Shown one piece after another: positions 37,736 to 46,554 of a stretch of DNA of 47,267 nucleotides. The notes beneath the pieces are model-generated. The model made no database searches, was not told the origin of the DNA, and saw nothing but the letters and a program-made list of their open reading frames with translations. Position 1 is the first letter of the stretch, and each line of letters opens with the position of its first letter. The stretch spans positions 65,404-112,670 of the forward strand of contig DHQX01000009.1 of assembly GCA_002411105.1 (NCBI GenBank). Direction: 5' to 3'. This DNA comes from Christensenella sp. UBA5327 (GTDB lineage: Bacteria; Bacillota; Clostridia; Christensenellales; Aristaeellaceae). The translations under genes and the position numbers were made by a program.

Positions 37736-38280
37736 GATGGCGCATCCTCCCCACCTGAGAGGCGGTGCAGAATATGATCGTAAATACCCTGGGCTTCCTC
37801 CTGCCAGGCCGCGCGGAAGCGCTCCGCCATGGCTGGGGTTGGCAGGGATAAATCCAGCTGCATCAGCACCATGTCGCCGTCTGACACGCCCATTTTCACA
37901 TGGTATTCATGCTGGCCCTCGTGGCTGATATGGGCAAACACCTCCCGCTCCCGCTGCCAGCGGGCGCGGTAGTCAGGGGCTTTTTCATCAATCAGGCTGG
38001 TGGCGCTGGTCACCGCCCGCGTCTCAAACAGCCCGATGGCCTCCTCCCCCTGCGGGGTCAGCACAAAGCGGTCGTCCCCCGTGAGGGCGGTTTTATCCAC
38101 CATGCCGCTTTGCAACAGCTCAAACAAGGCGGTTTGCAGGTCAAAATAGTTCATCACCTCGGTTTCCCCCACAAAGGTGATCAGCTGCATGTTGCTGCAG
38201 GGGCCAAGGGCGCGCAGGGCATAGAGGGTGAGGAGCCTGCGCTCCACCTCCCCCAGGCGGCGTTTTGGCAAATCAGTCAT
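37732..38280 (-). CDS. DUF4364 family winged-helix protein
   Basis: A 182-residue protein of the clostridial DUF4364 family. The N-terminal 80 residues (LTLYALRALGPCSNMQLITF, YFDLQTALFELLQSGMVDKT, FVLTPQGEEAIGLFE) form a winged helix. The C-terminal half is a beta-rich domain (EYHVKMGVSDGDMVLMQLDL). The function is unknown; DNA binding is likely. Both junctions overlap neighbours by ATGA. Confidence 0.88.
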   Translation of the reverse strand: MTDLPKRRLGEVERRLLTLYALRALGPCSNMQLITFVGETEVMNYFDLQTALFELLQSGMVDKTALTGDDRFVLTPQGEEAIGLFETRAVTSATSLIDEKAPDYRARWQREREVFAHISHEGQHEYHVKMGVSDGDMVLMQLDLSLPTPAMAERFRAAWQEEAQGIYDHILHRLSGGEDAPS

Positions 38281-40565
38281 GGCTCCTCCTGGCAGGCGTT
38301 TTCCCAGAAATCCCGGGTCAGGGCGATGATCTCATCGATATGTCGTACCCGGTTCATTGTAACATGTTCGGGCAACAATTGGTGATAGCCCCGCTGTGAG
38401 AAACGGTCATCCATCAGCAGCAATACGCCCCGGTCTTTTTCAGAGCGGATCAGCCGCCCTGCCGCCTGGGCCACCTTCTGCATGCCGGGGTAGCGGTAGG
38501 CAAAGCCAAAGCCGTCCTCAAAGGCCTCCTCCATCCGCGCCTGATACAGCCCCCGCTCCTCATTCACCTGGGGCAACCCCACGCCCAGGATGGCGGCCCC
38601 AATCAGCTGCTTGCCCGGCAGGTCCACCCCCTCGGCAAAAACACCGCCCATCACGCACAGGCCCAGCAGCGGCTCCTCATCCTGGGTGAAACGCGCCAGA
38701 AAATCCTCCCGGGCGGCCTCGTCCATGGCCCGCTCCTGGATGATCAGGGGCACATCCGGCGCCTCTGACCTGATCACCTCTGCTACCTGATGCAAATAGG
38801 CAAAGGAGGGGAAGTAGGCGATCACCTTGCCCGGATGGGCTGTGTACAGCGCCGCGATGGCCCGGGCCGCGGGCAGGAGGCTGCCCTCCCGGGCGCGGTA
38901 GCGGGTGTTGATGGGGTATTGCAGGGTCAAAAGATGATCCCTGGGAAAGGGCGAGGGCAGGGCCAGGCAGGCGTCCCCCTCCTCCCCGCCCAAAAGCCGC
39001 TTCATGGCATCCAGCGGAAAGAGCGTGGCGGAGAAAAACACGCAGCCCGACAACCTCCCGGTCACCTCGCTCAGGTAGGGGGCCGGGTTCAGGTTGATCA
39101 CCGCCGCCCGGCCATGCCGGGGTAAAGGCCGCCAAATCAGGTGATAGTCCGCGTCCCCCTGGCCCCGCCTGAAGGCGGATAAAAAGGCGATCAGCTCCTG
39201 GGCCAAATCGCCCGCCCCAGGGAATCGGCTGCCTCCCAGCTCATCCAAAAGCACCCCGCAGGCAGCCTCAAGCGCCTCGGGCTGAAGCGGCACCTCCGCT
39301 TTGTCCAGCAGCCTCATCAGGCGCGTGAATGCCTTGTACAAGGCGTTGCCCCTGCCATAGGCCTTGCCAGCCTCCCGCCTGGCATCGCTCAGCTGCGACA
39401 GGGATAATTCGCCCGAGAGCATATCCCGCGCCCTATCGGCCAGGTTGTGGGCCTCATCAATCAATAGCGCCACCCCCCGGGGGCTGTCAAACACCCGGGA
39501 TAGCCTCACCCGGGGGTCAAAGGCGTAGTTATAGTCGCCGATCACCACATCGGCTATTTCGCAAATCGCCAGCCCCAACTCAAAGGGGCAAAGGTGGTGG
39601 GCATCAGCCAGCGCCAGCAGCTCTTCCTTTTCCAGGCGATAAAGCCCAAGCGCCGCCTCCACAGCCGCGCCCTGGCGCAGGTAATGGCCCTTTGCCCGGG
39701 TGCAGTGATCCGGGTGGCAGCGCACCTCCTCCATGGGGCAGATCTTCTCCCGGGCATAAAGGGTCAGGCCCAGGGCCATAAGCCCCTGGGCCGCCATCCG
39801 GTCCAGCTCCTTTCTTGCTGCCAGGCGCTGGGTGCCCCGGGCGGTGAGGTAAAACACCTGGCGGCAGGCCCCCTGCCCCAGGGCCTTGACGGCGGGGTAG
39901 AGCACGGCGGCGCTCTTCCCGGTGCCGGTGGGCATCACGGCAAACAGCCGCTTCCTGCGGCTGATGGCGGTATAGGCCTGCACCGCCATCTCCTTTTGCC
40001 CGGGGCGGTAATCCCCATAGGGAAAAGGCAAGGCAGCGATGCTCTCATCCCTGATGTTTTTCTGTTCCGCCAGCCGTTTCTGCCAGCGCACAAAGGGGAC
40101 CAGCAGCGCAAAAAACCGCTCCCGCAGCGTGTCCCGGCCCATCTGCTCTGTGAAAGCAGCCCTTTCCTCCCCGGCAGGGCTCACATAGCACACCCGCAGG
40201 GTGACGTGGGCCATCTCCTCCTGCTCACACAGCATGTGCCCATAGCAAACCGCCTGGGCCAGATGCTCAGGCAGCGCTTCATCCGGCGCATCCCCCAGCG
40301 CCAGTTTTATTTCTTCTATCATAGGCGGCATGGCGCTGTCGTCATACAGGTCCATGCGGCCCTGCACCTCCACCATGTGGCCCTCGCACTCCCCCGTCCA
40401 GCGCAGGGCGGTTTCCGCCCGGGCAGTGCTCCCCGCCTGGCGGTTCAGGTGCCCTTCCCGGCCCAGGGCCATGAGTCTGCTTGACACCGGCATAATATCA
40501 GGCGGAAAAAGAGAGAAGCCCACCAGCGCGCGCACAGAGATACGCAGCGTTTCCTGAGCCTTCAT
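38277..40565 (-). CDS. XPD/DinG-family helicase with N-terminal nuclease-like domain
   Basis: A 762-residue superfamily 2 helicase. Walker A MPTGTGKSAA is near residue 210, DEAH box LLIDEAHNLADRA near 370, and motif VI QAAGRLIRSEKDRG near 710. Four cysteines between motifs I and II (KICPMEEVRCHPDHC, then HHLCPFE) suit the XPD/DinG [4Fe-4S] cluster. The N-terminal 190 residues carry GRMDLYDD...IEEIK...QAVCYGHML, the Asp, Glu-x-Lys and Gln-x3-Tyr of a RecB-like PD-(D/E)XK nuclease. This combination suggests 5'-3' unwinding linked to DNA cleavage or DNA-end recognition in repair. It is coupled by ATGA overlaps to truA and DUF4364. Confidence 0.9.
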   Translation of the reverse strand: MKAQETLRISVRALVGFSLFPPDIMPVSSRLMALGREGHLNRQAGSTARAETALRWTGECEGHMVEVQGRMDLYDDSAMPPMIEEIKLALGDAPDEALPEHLAQAVCYGHMLCEQEEMAHVTLRVCYVSPAGEERAAFTEQMGRDTLRERFFALLVPFVRWQKRLAEQKNIRDESIAALPFPYGDYRPGQKEMAVQAYTAISRRKRLFAVMPTGTGKSAAVLYPAVKALGQGACRQVFYLTARGTQRLAARKELDRMAAQGLMALGLTLYAREKICPMEEVRCHPDHCTRAKGHYLRQGAAVEAALGLYRLEKEELLALADAHHLCPFELGLAICEIADVVIGDYNYAFDPRVRLSRVFDSPRGVALLIDEAHNLADRARDMLSGELSLSQLSDARREAGKAYGRGNALYKAFTRLMRLLDKAEVPLQPEALEAACGVLLDELGGSRFPGAGDLAQELIAFLSAFRRGQGDADYHLIWRPLPRHGRAAVINLNPAPYLSEVTGRLSGCVFFSATLFPLDAMKRLLGGEEGDACLALPSPFPRDHLLTLQYPINTRYRAREGSLLPAARAIAALYTAHPGKVIAYFPSFAYLHQVAEVIRSEAPDVPLIIQERAMDEAAREDFLARFTQDEEPLLGLCVMGGVFAEGVDLPGKQLIGAAILGVGLPQVNEERGLYQARMEEAFEDGFGFAYRYPGMQKVAQAAGRLIRSEKDRGVLLLMDDRFSQRGYHQLLPEHVTMNRVRHIDEIIALTRDFWENACQEEP

Positions 40566-41314
40566 TCGCCCGGATACCAGATTTTTTCAAGCACCAGGCC
40601 GCAGGCCGGGGCCGTGGGCCCAAGGGCCAGCCGGTCCCCCGTCCCAATCCCCCGGGCAAAGGCGTCAGGGGGCAAGCGTTTTAGGCCAATGGCAATCAGG
40701 GTGCCCGCGATGATGCGCACCATGTTGTACAAAAAGGCGTCCCCCTCAATCACCAGGCGGAAGCCTCGGTCTTCCTGGATGATTTCAGCCCGCTTGATGG
40801 TGCGCACCGTGGTTTTGGCGCTGTGCCCCGCGGCCGCAAAGGCGGCAAAATCATGCCGTCCCAACAGGGCAGGCAGGGCGGAGGCCATCAGCCCCGCATC
40901 CAGCGGCAGCGGCACAAAGGCAGAAAAGTTCCGCGTCAATGCCGAGGGTTGGGGGCGATTATGAATCCTGTAAAAATAGCGCTTGCCCTGGGCTGAAAAG
41001 CGGGCATGAAGGGTGTCCGGCACCTGCCGGGCGGCGGTGACGCTGATATCCCGGGGCAAAAGCGTGTTGAGCACAAAGGGCCACTTGGCGGGCGGAATGC
41101 GGCTGTCGGTGTCAAAGTGCGCCCGCTGGCCCAGGGCGTGCACCCCTGCGTCCGTGCGGCTGGCCCCGGTGACGCCCACATGCTGCCCCAGGGTTTTCTC
41201 CAGGGCTTTTTCAACCTCCTCCTGGATGCTGGGGCCGTTTAACTGCCGCTGCCAGCCGGCATAGTGCGTGCCCTCATATTCCAGGGTGAGCAGGATGCGA
41301 CGCATCTCACTCAC
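40562..41314 (-). CDS. truA: tRNA pseudouridine(38-40) synthase TruA
   Basis: A 250-residue enzyme that isomerises uridines 38-40 in the anticodon arm. The catalytic Asp is in GASRTDAGVHALGQ (near residue 56); YEGTHYAGWQRQ at the start, GKRYFYRIHN and FLYNMVRIIAGTL are conserved. The start GTG overlaps the ecfT stop (GTGA). An ATG three codons further in (41305) is an alternative. Confidence 0.95.
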   Translation of the reverse strand: MSEMRRILLTLEYEGTHYAGWQRQLNGPSIQEEVEKALEKTLGQHVGVTGASRTDAGVHALGQRAHFDTDSRIPPAKWPFVLNTLLPRDISVTAARQVPDTLHARFSAQGKRYFYRIHNRPQPSALTRNFSAFVPLPLDAGLMASALPALLGRHDFAAFAAAGHSAKTTVRTIKRAEIIQEDRGFRLVIEGDAFLYNMVRIIAGTLIAIGLKRLPPDAFARGIGTGDRLALGPTAPACGLVLEKIWYPGE

Positions 41315-42120
41315 AGCCAGCGGGGCAAGAGCAACAGCACAAACAGCGCCGCCATCGTCAGGAAGGCGATGATGTCGCCCCGTTTGATTTTCAGCACATG
41401 CAGACGCGTACGGCCCTCGCCACCGTGGTAGCAGCGGGCCTCCATGGCCATGGCCAAATCCCCCGCCCGCCTGAAGGCGCTCACAAACAGCGGCACCAGC
41501 AGCGGCACCATGGCGCGGGCCCGGGCCATGAGGTTGCCGGTTTCAAAGTCAGCACCCCTGGCGGTCTGGGCCTTCATGATCTTGTCGGCCTCCTCCACCA
41601 AGGTTGGGATAAAGCGCAGGGCGATGGTCATCATCATGGCCATCTCATGGGCCGGGAACTTGATCTTTTTAAGCGGGGAGGCCAGGGTTTCAAGCCCGTC
41701 CGTCAGGGTGACGGGGGAGGTGGTGAGGGTCAGGATGGAGCTTCCCATCACCAGGAAAACAAGCCGCAGCGTGAAATGCACGGCGTTCATCAGCCCCTCC
41801 TTCCAGATGGTGACAGGGCCGATGGTGAAAAGCGCTGTGGTGCCCGCACCAAAAAAGAGGTTCAGCACAAAGGTGAACACCAGCAGGATCCGCATGGGCC
41901 TGATGCTGCGGATGATCATGCGGGCGGGCAGCCGGCTCACATACACCGCCATCACCAGGTAGCCCAGGATGAACAGGTACAAAAACAGCTGATCCGCCAT
42001 GAACACGGCGATGATAAACAGCACCGTCAGGATGATCTTGGTGCGCGGATCAAGGCGGTGAACCGGGCTGTCCACCGGGTAGTACTGGCCCAGGGTGATG
42101 TCACGCAGCACCGCCGTCAC
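41311..42120 (-). CDS. ecfT: Energy-coupling factor transporter membrane subunit EcfT
   Basis: A 269-residue membrane protein that joins the two ATPases to exchangeable S components for vitamins or metals. The start LGQYYPVDSPVHRLDPRTKI is typical of EcfT. The paired coupling motifs are AQTARGADFE (Ala-Arg-Gly) and MAMEARCYHGG (Ala-Arg-Cys). Six hydrophobic segments are apparent. GTG start with AAAGGGGG; it overlaps ecfA2 by 20 bases and truA by four. No S component is encoded in the window. Confidence 0.95.
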   Translation of the reverse strand: MTAVLRDITLGQYYPVDSPVHRLDPRTKIILTVLFIIAVFMADQLFLYLFILGYLVMAVYVSRLPARMIIRSIRPMRILLVFTFVLNLFFGAGTTALFTIGPVTIWKEGLMNAVHFTLRLVFLVMGSSILTLTTSPVTLTDGLETLASPLKKIKFPAHEMAMMMTIALRFIPTLVEEADKIMKAQTARGADFETGNLMARARAMVPLLVPLFVSAFRRAGDLAMAMEARCYHGGEGRTRLHVLKIKRGDIIAFLTMAALFVLLLLPRWL

Positions 42121-42964
42121 CCCCTTTGATCTGCTGGGTAAGGCTGTCGGCCAGGCTCTCCAGCAGGTAGCAATCCGCCATGGCAGGCCCGCCCATCTCC
42201 CTCAGCAGCCTGGTCAGCTGGCAGCCCTGGGGCACGTCCAGCCCCATGGCGGTCAATTCCTCATACCGGGAGAAGACCTCCCCCGGCGTCCCCACCATGG
42301 CCAGGGCGCCCTTTTCCAAGACCGCGATGCGGGTGGCCAGCCGCGCCACATCGTCCATGGCGTGGGAGATCATCACCACCGTGGTGCCCTCCTGGTGCAG
42401 GCGCTGGATGTCAGAAAGCAGCAGATCCCTGGCCCTTGGGTCAAGGCCTGCTGTGGGCTCGTCCAGCACCAGCACCTGGGGCCGCATGGCCAAAACCCCC
42501 GCCAGGGCGATCCTGCGCATCTGGCCGCCTGACACCTCAAAGGGGGAGCGATCCTTGATCTCCTCAAAGGGCAGCCCCACCGTGTCCATGGCGCCGCGCA
42601 CCCGCTGGTCTATTTCCACCTCTGAGAGGCCCATGTTTTTGGGGCCAAAGGCGATGTCCTTATACACGGTCTCCTCAAACAGCTGATGCTCCGGATACTG
42701 GAACACCAGCCCCACCCGGAAGCGCAGCTTGCGGCTGTCCTCCCCGGGCGCGTTGATGTCCCGCCCGTCGAGCAGCACCCGGCCTGAGGTGGGCTTGATG
42801 AGGCCGTTCAAGTGCTGGGCCAGGGTGGATTTCCCGGAGCCGGTGTGGCCGATGAGCGCCAACAGGTCCTCATCCCCGATGGTGAGGTCAATGTCCTTGA
42901 GCGCGGTGGTGGTGGACGCGCCCTGCTGATAGATATGGCTTAGTTTTTCCAGCACGATGGGCAC
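42101..42964 (-). CDS. ecfA2: ECF transporter ATPase EcfA2
   Basis: A 287-residue ABC ATPase with Walker A IGHTGSGKST (residues 38-47), signature EVSGGQMRRIALAG, and Walker B VLVLDEPTAGLDP. The FQYPEHQLFEETVYKDIAFG segment is diagnostic of EcfA2. It pairs with EcfA1 to energise group II ECF vitamin importers. GTG start, overlapping ecfA1 by 25 bases. Confidence 0.95.
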   Translation of the reverse strand: MPIVLEKLSHIYQQGASTTTALKDIDLTIGDEDLLALIGHTGSGKSTLAQHLNGLIKPTSGRVLLDGRDINAPGEDSRKLRFRVGLVFQYPEHQLFEETVYKDIAFGPKNMGLSEVEIDQRVRGAMDTVGLPFEEIKDRSPFEVSGGQMRRIALAGVLAMRPQVLVLDEPTAGLDPRARDLLLSDIQRLHQEGTTVVMISHAMDDVARLATRIAVLEKGALAMVGTPGEVFSRYEELTAMGLDVPQGCQLTRLLREMGGPAMADCYLLESLADSLTQQIKGGDGGAA

Positions 42965-43794
42965 AGCCGCTTCACCTCCCTGGCCATTTCTTCAACCGTC
43001 AACACATCAGGCGCCGCGGGCACCCCCCGGGCATTGAGCATGTGAGCCAGCTTGGTCATCGGCGGCACATCAAGGCGCAGATCCCTGATCTCCTCCACCC
43101 GGGAGAAGATCTCCCGGGGCGTGCCGTCCATTTCAATCCCGCCGTGGTTCATCACCAGCACCCGCTGGGCCTTGGCCGCCTCCTCCATGAAGTGGGTGAT
43201 CCACACCACGGTGATGCCCTGCTCCCGGTTCAGCCGCGCCACGGTGTCAAACACCTCCTTGCGCCCCTGGGGGTCGAGCATGGCAGTGGCCTCGTCCAAA
43301 ATCAGGGCTTCGGGCTGCATGGCCAGAATCCCGGCGATGGCCACCCGCTGTTTCTGCCCGCCTGAGAGCAGGTGAGGCGGCCGGTCGGCAAACTCGCTCA
43401 TTCCGGTCAGCCTGAGCGCTTCGTCAATCCGGGGGGGCATCTCCTGCGTTGGCACGCCGATGTTCTCCAGCCCAAAGGCCACATCGTCATACACCCGGGT
43501 GGCCACCAACTGGTTGTCCGGGTTTTGGAACACCATGCCCGCCGCCTGGCGGATATCCCAGGTGTGCTTTTCCTCCCGGGTGTCCATGCCGCTGACCAGG
43601 ACACTGCCTTCAGTCGGCAAAAAAAGGCCGTTGAGCATCTTGGCCAGGGTGGATTTTCCCGAGCCGTTGTGCCCCAGCACGGCCGCGAACTGGCCCCGGG
43701 GAACCGTGAGGCTCACCTGGTTCACCGCCGGGGGCGCCTCCGGCTCATAGCGGTAGGTGACCTGGTCCAGCACCAGGTGGGGGATCGTCGTCAT
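42940..43794 (-). CDS. ecfA1: ECF transporter ATPase EcfA1
   Basis: A 284-residue ABC ATPase with Walker A GHNGSGKST (41-49), FQNPDNQLVATRVYDDVAFG (EcfA1 type), signature LLSGGQKQRVAIAG and Walker B ALILDEATAMLDP. It starts in an ATGA overlap with tgt. The gene order tgt-ecfA1-ecfA2-ecfT-truA resembles the ecfA1-ecfA2-ecfT-truA order common in Firmicutes, but without the ribosomal protein genes that usually precede it. Confidence 0.95.
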   Translation of the reverse strand: MTTIPHLVLDQVTYRYEPEAPPAVNQVSLTVPRGQFAAVLGHNGSGKSTLAKMLNGLFLPTEGSVLVSGMDTREEKHTWDIRQAAGMVFQNPDNQLVATRVYDDVAFGLENIGVPTQEMPPRIDEALRLTGMSEFADRPPHLLSGGQKQRVAIAGILAMQPEALILDEATAMLDPQGRKEVFDTVARLNREQGITVVWITHFMEEAAKAQRVLVMNHGGIEMDGTPREIFSRVEEIRDLRLDVPPMTKLAHMLNARGVPAAPDVLTVEEMAREVKRLCPSCWKN

Positions 43795-44942
43795 GCTGTC
43801 TCCATTCCGCGGTTAAAGGCACCGCGCATATCAAACCGGCGATAAAAATCAGCCCGGTAATCCGCAAACCTGTCCTCAAGGATGGCCTGCCGGGCGCCCT
43901 GCATCAGGCGCTCCAGATACCTCAGGTTGTGGATGCTGCAAAGCCTGGCGCCGGTGATCTCACCGGCCTTTAGCAGATGCCTGATGTAGGCCCTGGAATA
44001 GTGCTGGCAGGCCTCGCAGTCACAGCCCTCCTCAAGGGGGCGGAAATCCTCCTTGTAGCTGGCGTTTCGCACCACCAGGCGCCCTTCACCGGTTAAGACG
44101 GTGCCGTTTCTGGCGATGCGGGTGGCCAGCACGCAGTCAAACATGTCTACCCCGCGCAGCACGCCTTCAAGCAGGCAGTCAGGCGTGCCAACGCCCATCA
44201 GGTAGCGGGGCTTGTGTGCTGGCATCTCGGGCATGAGGGCGTCCAGCATCTCATACATGATGTCCTTGGGTTCCCCCACGGATAGCCCGCCGATGCCGTA
44301 CCCGGGGAAATCCATGTCCCTGAGCACTTTGGCGCTCTGGATGCGCAGCTCCCGGGAGAATGCCCCCTGCACGATGCCAAACAGCGCCTGGTCAGGCCGC
44401 TTATGGGCGGCCTTGCAGCGCTGGGCCCAGCGGTGGGTGCGCTCCATGGCATCCCGGGCGGTTTTCTCGTCACAGGGAAAAGCGCTGCACACGTCAAAGG
44501 CCATGATGATGTCAGCGCCCAGCTTCTCCTGGATGGCAACCGCCACCTCAGGACTCATAAACAGTTCAGACCCGTCCAGGTGGTTCCTGAAGCGCACGCC
44601 CTCCTCGGTGATCTTGCGCAGCCCTGCCAGGGAGAACACCTGAAAACCGCCCGAATCGGTGAGGATCGGCCGGTCCCAGGCCATAAAGCCGTGGAGGCCA
44701 CCAGCCTTTGCGATCAGATCGGCCCCTGGGCGCAGGTTCAGGTGATAGGTGTTGGCCAGCACAATCCGGGCGCCAATCTCCTTCATCTCCCGGCTGGTCA
44801 TGGCTTTCACCACCGCCTGGGTGCCAACCGGCATATACACCGGCGTTGGCACATCCCCGTGGGGCGTGTGCAAAATGCCCGCCCGGGCGCCGGAGGCGGC
44901 GCAGGTATGCACCAGTTCAAAGGTCACAGCCGGCTTTGTCAT
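43791..44942 (-). CDS. tgt: tRNA-guanine transglycosylase Tgt
   Basis: A 383-residue enzyme that exchanges guanine 34 of certain tRNAs for the queuosine precursor preQ1. ILTDSGGFQVFSL holds the general-base Asp, and GVDMFDCVLATRIARNG the nucleophilic Asp. The zinc site is CDCEACQHYSRAYIRHLL with a later His. ATG with ATGA overlap to the RluA-type gene. Whether preQ1 is made or imported (an ECF S component could do this through the adjacent module) is not shown here. Confidence 0.96.
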   Translation of the reverse strand: MTKPAVTFELVHTCAASGARAGILHTPHGDVPTPVYMPVGTQAVVKAMTSREMKEIGARIVLANTYHLNLRPGADLIAKAGGLHGFMAWDRPILTDSGGFQVFSLAGLRKITEEGVRFRNHLDGSELFMSPEVAVAIQEKLGADIIMAFDVCSAFPCDEKTARDAMERTHRWAQRCKAAHKRPDQALFGIVQGAFSRELRIQSAKVLRDMDFPGYGIGGLSVGEPKDIMYEMLDALMPEMPAHKPRYLMGVGTPDCLLEGVLRGVDMFDCVLATRIARNGTVLTGEGRLVVRNASYKEDFRPLEEGCDCEACQHYSRAYIRHLLKAGEITGARLCSIHNLRYLERLMQGARQAILEDRFADYRADFYRRFDMRGAFNRGMETA

Positions 44943-45703
44943 GGCGCGATATCCGGCCAGATCCGGGAGAGCCCGTCCAGCTCCCGCTGATAGTCCTTAA
45001 AAAAGCCACTCACCGGGAAGCCCTCGGGCGCCGCGTCCGGCGGGCAGATGAACACCATGGCCTTCCCCGTGATGGGGTGGTTGAAGGACAGCCGCATGCC
45101 CCACAGCGCAATCAGCGCCCCTTTGCCGCCCTGCCCATAGCGGGCATCGCCCAAAAGGGGGTGGCCAAAGGCCGCCATCTGCGCCCTGATCTGGTGGGCG
45201 CGACCGGTCTCCAGCTTCACCGCCACCAGGCTCTTTTCGGCGGTGTGGCTTATGGTCTGGCCATGGAGGATGGCCTCCTTGCCCTGGCGCTTGAGGTAGG
45301 CAGGCAGCACGGCCACGGTGTTGGTGTCCCCGTCTTTTTTCAGGTAGTCCTTCAGGGTAAAGCGGTCAGGGGTCTGGCCTTCACACACCAGCACATACTC
45401 CCGGTGGATCAGGCCCTCCCGCAGCTGCTCACTCAGGCGTGAGGCCGCCTTGCTGGTCCTGGCAAACACCAAGAGCCCCCCCACGGGCCTGTCCATGCGG
45501 TGCACCAGGCCCAGGTAGGCCTCGCCGGGCTTATCGTATTTTTCTTTCACATAGGCCTTTAGCAGGCTTAAAAGGTCCTCATCCCCGGTTCTGTCCCCCT
45601 GGGTTAAGAGCATGGGGCGCTTGAGGGCCACGATCAGGTGGTTGTCCTCAAACAGGATGGGCGGGTGGGCTGTTTGTTCCAAAGCGTTCTCCTTATTGGT
45701 CAT
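44939..45703 (-). CDS. RluA-family RNA pseudouridine synthase
   Basis: About 254 residues. Catalytic motif GLVHRMDRPVGGLLVFARTS (usual form HRLDxxTSG) keeps the catalytic Asp. LETGRAHQIRAQMAAFGHPL and GDARYG are typical of the family. There is no S4 domain. The target RNA is not defined. ATG 45703 overlaps the stop of the methyltransferase gene (ATGA); a much longer in-frame ORF upstream is only an open frame inside that gene. Confidence 0.93.
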   Translation of the reverse strand: MTNKENALEQTAHPPILFEDNHLIVALKRPMLLTQGDRTGDEDLLSLLKAYVKEKYDKPGEAYLGLVHRMDRPVGGLLVFARTSKAASRLSEQLREGLIHREYVLVCEGQTPDRFTLKDYLKKDGDTNTVAVLPAYLKRQGKEAILHGQTISHTAEKSLVAVKLETGRAHQIRAQMAAFGHPLLGDARYGQGGKGALIALWGMRLSFNHPITGKAMVFICPPDAAPEGFPVSGFFKDYQRELDGLSRIWPDIAP

Positions 45704-46554
45704 GGCTGCCAGCGTCCGCTGGCCCCAGCGGGCAGGAAGCCCCCGGAGGTGACGGGCAGGCACAGCTCCTGGGCATCGATCTTCCCGCCAAAGCGGGCCT
45801 GCGCGGTGAGGCGCAGGATGTTGGCCAGCACCGTGGGCTGAAAGCCGGTGGTGTAGCCGTTGATGAGGAAAAAGAGGGGGTTGTCGCTCAAGAGCTGGGC
45901 GCACAGATCCGCCAGCGGATAGAGCGCCTCCTCCAGCTTCCACACCTCGCCTCCCGGCCCCCGGCCGTAGCTGGGCGGATCCATGAGGATGCCGTCATAC
46001 CGGCGGCCCCGGCGCAATTCCCGCTGCACAAATGCCTGGGCATCCTCGGTGATAAAGCGGCACTGGTTTTCAGGTGCCCCGGTCAGTTCCCGGTTCTCTT
46101 TGGCCCAGCGCACCATACCCTTTGCAGCGTCCACATGGGTCACATGGGCGCCCGCCATCATACAGGCCAAAGTAGCCCCGCCGGTATAGGCAAAGAGGTT
46201 CAATACCGTGGCCCCGGGGCGGTTTTTTATCAGGCCGCGCATCCAGTCCCAGTTGGCCGCCTGCTCCGGAAAAAGCCCGGTGTGCTTAAATCCGGTGGGC
46301 TTGACATAGAACTTCAAACCCCGGTAGCCGATCGTCCAGCGCTCGGGCAGGCGTCTTGAAAACTGCCAGCTGCCCCCGCCGTCCGCGCTTCTGGTGTAGG
46401 TGCCGTCGGCCTTCTGCCAGCCCGCGGGGCTGGTCCGGGGCCAGATCACCTGGGGGTCAGGGCGTGCCAGAATCACCTCGCCCCAGCGCTCCAGCTTCAT
46501 GCCGCAGCCACTGTCCAGCACCTCATAGTCCTGCCATTTATCACTTATGAACAT
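45700..46554 (-). CDS. Class I SAM-dependent RNA methyltransferase (RlmI-like)
   Basis: A 284-residue methyltransferase. TVLNLFAYTGGATLACMMAG (near residue 115) is the SAM-binding motif, VTHVDAAKGMVRWAKEN follows, and YDGILMDPPSYGRGPGGEVW carries the DPPSYG catalytic-region motif of the RlmI/RlmK group. It lacks the N-terminal PUA domain of E. coli RlmI. GGGAGGG precedes the ATG. It probably modifies rRNA, but a related substrate cannot be excluded. Confidence 0.88.
   Translation of the reverse strand: MFISDKWQDYEVLDSGCGMKLERWGEVILARPDPQVIWPRTSPAGWQKADGTYTRSADGGGSWQFSRRLPERWTIGYRGLKFYVKPTGFKHTGLFPEQAANWDWMRGLIKNRPGATVLNLFAYTGGATLACMMAGAHVTHVDAAKGMVRWAKENRELTGAPENQCRFITEDAQAFVQRELRRGRRYDGILMDPPSYGRGPGGEVWKLEEALYPLADLCAQLLSDNPLFFLINGYTTGFQPTVLANILRLTAQARFGGKIDAQELCLPVTSGGFLPAGASGRWQP

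Noticed and set aside
45704..45943. N-terminal extension of the RluA-type gene
   Set aside because: It overlaps the SAM methyltransferase coding region in another frame; ATG 45703 with a four-base ATGA overlap matches the family's N-terminus.
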